Shown here piece after piece: positions 22,020 to 22,063 of a stretch of 22,063 nucleotides of DNA. The notes beneath the pieces are model-generated. The model did no database searches. It was not told the origin of the DNA and worked only from the letters and a program-made list of their open reading frames with translations. The first letter of the stretch is position 1. The number at the start of each line of letters is the position of its first letter. The stretch lies in NCBI GenBank assembly GCA_963634745.1, contig CAVHCX010000034.1, positions 1 to 22,063 on the forward strand. Direction: 5' to 3'. The translations under genes were made by a program, and so were the position numbers. Origin of the DNA: CAKRJP01 sp963634745. Its GTDB lineage: Bacteria > Bacillota > Clostridia > Lachnospirales > Lachnospiraceae.

Positions 22020-22035
22020 TCCCCTAAAAGGGGGA
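22020..22035. other. Small GC hairpin at the right edge
   Basis: TCCCC and GGGGA pair around a 6-base TAAAAG loop. It abuts the outer xfp -35 hexamer. It may be the terminator of a gene beyond the window or part of a longer structure cut by the edge. Confidence 0.3.
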
Positions 22036-22063
22036 AATGTAGCTGACACAGCCTTTCTTTTTT

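Noticed and set aside
22001..22063. Catabolite-response (cre) or riboswitch element before xfp
   Set aside because: No cre-like dyad and no conserved riboswitch core could be recognised; only a short hairpin is visible.

Overview
The window reads as low-to-moderate GC Firmicutes chromosome, most likely a gut member of the Clostridia (Lachnospiraceae-like). This rests on strong GGAGG-type ribosome sites, the mix of bile-acid:sodium symporter family, phosphoketolase, BioY/BioB and MATE genes, and protein wording typical of that group. No rRNA, tRNA or CRISPR array was recognised.

Layout. Bases 1-3225 are insertion-sequence debris. An IS4-type transposase gene runs off the left edge, and a second, 420-bp partial copy of the same element's end follows. 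Next come a 5'-truncated NERD-domain gene, an intact BASS-family transporter and an IS3 OrfA stub. Bases 3340-3805 hold a compact locus that looks like one structured transcript: its two ends are complementary, the ribosome site of an embedded 50-residue membrane peptide can be masked by an upstream CCCUCC, and two 3' pairings cross like a pseudoknot. Bases 3861-5107 carry a lipoprotein whose natural start is out of frame by one A, and an XRE-type regulator. Bases 5181-8076 are an overlapping operon of a RAYT/Y1 transposase, the YifB/ComM AAA ATPase and a C-terminally truncated DprA. All three families act on single-stranded DNA. The same palindrome, TATCA-N4-TGATA, lies in the promoter of the XRE gene and in that of this operon.

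Bases 8160-10931 are a two-gene unit, a Dxs-like enzyme and DapB, behind a promoter with the 19-bp spacer and dyad of MerR-family control. Bases 11202-16658 carry a UvrD/PcrA-like helicase, an AT-rich GNAT protein with an unknown C-terminal half, a MATE exporter and a voltage-gated-type potassium channel, all on the plus strand. On the minus strand, bioB-bioY form a biotin unit whose promoter overlaps a BirA-like box. A divergent LysR regulator and a complete phosphoketolase (xfp) finish the window.

Three unrelated short tandem repeats (11, 13 and 23 bp units) sit in the spacers; two of them include the stop codon of the preceding gene. The features most worth follow-up are the structured small-peptide locus, the shared XRE operator linked to the RAYT-ComM-DprA operon, and the MerR-type Dxs-like/DapB unit.
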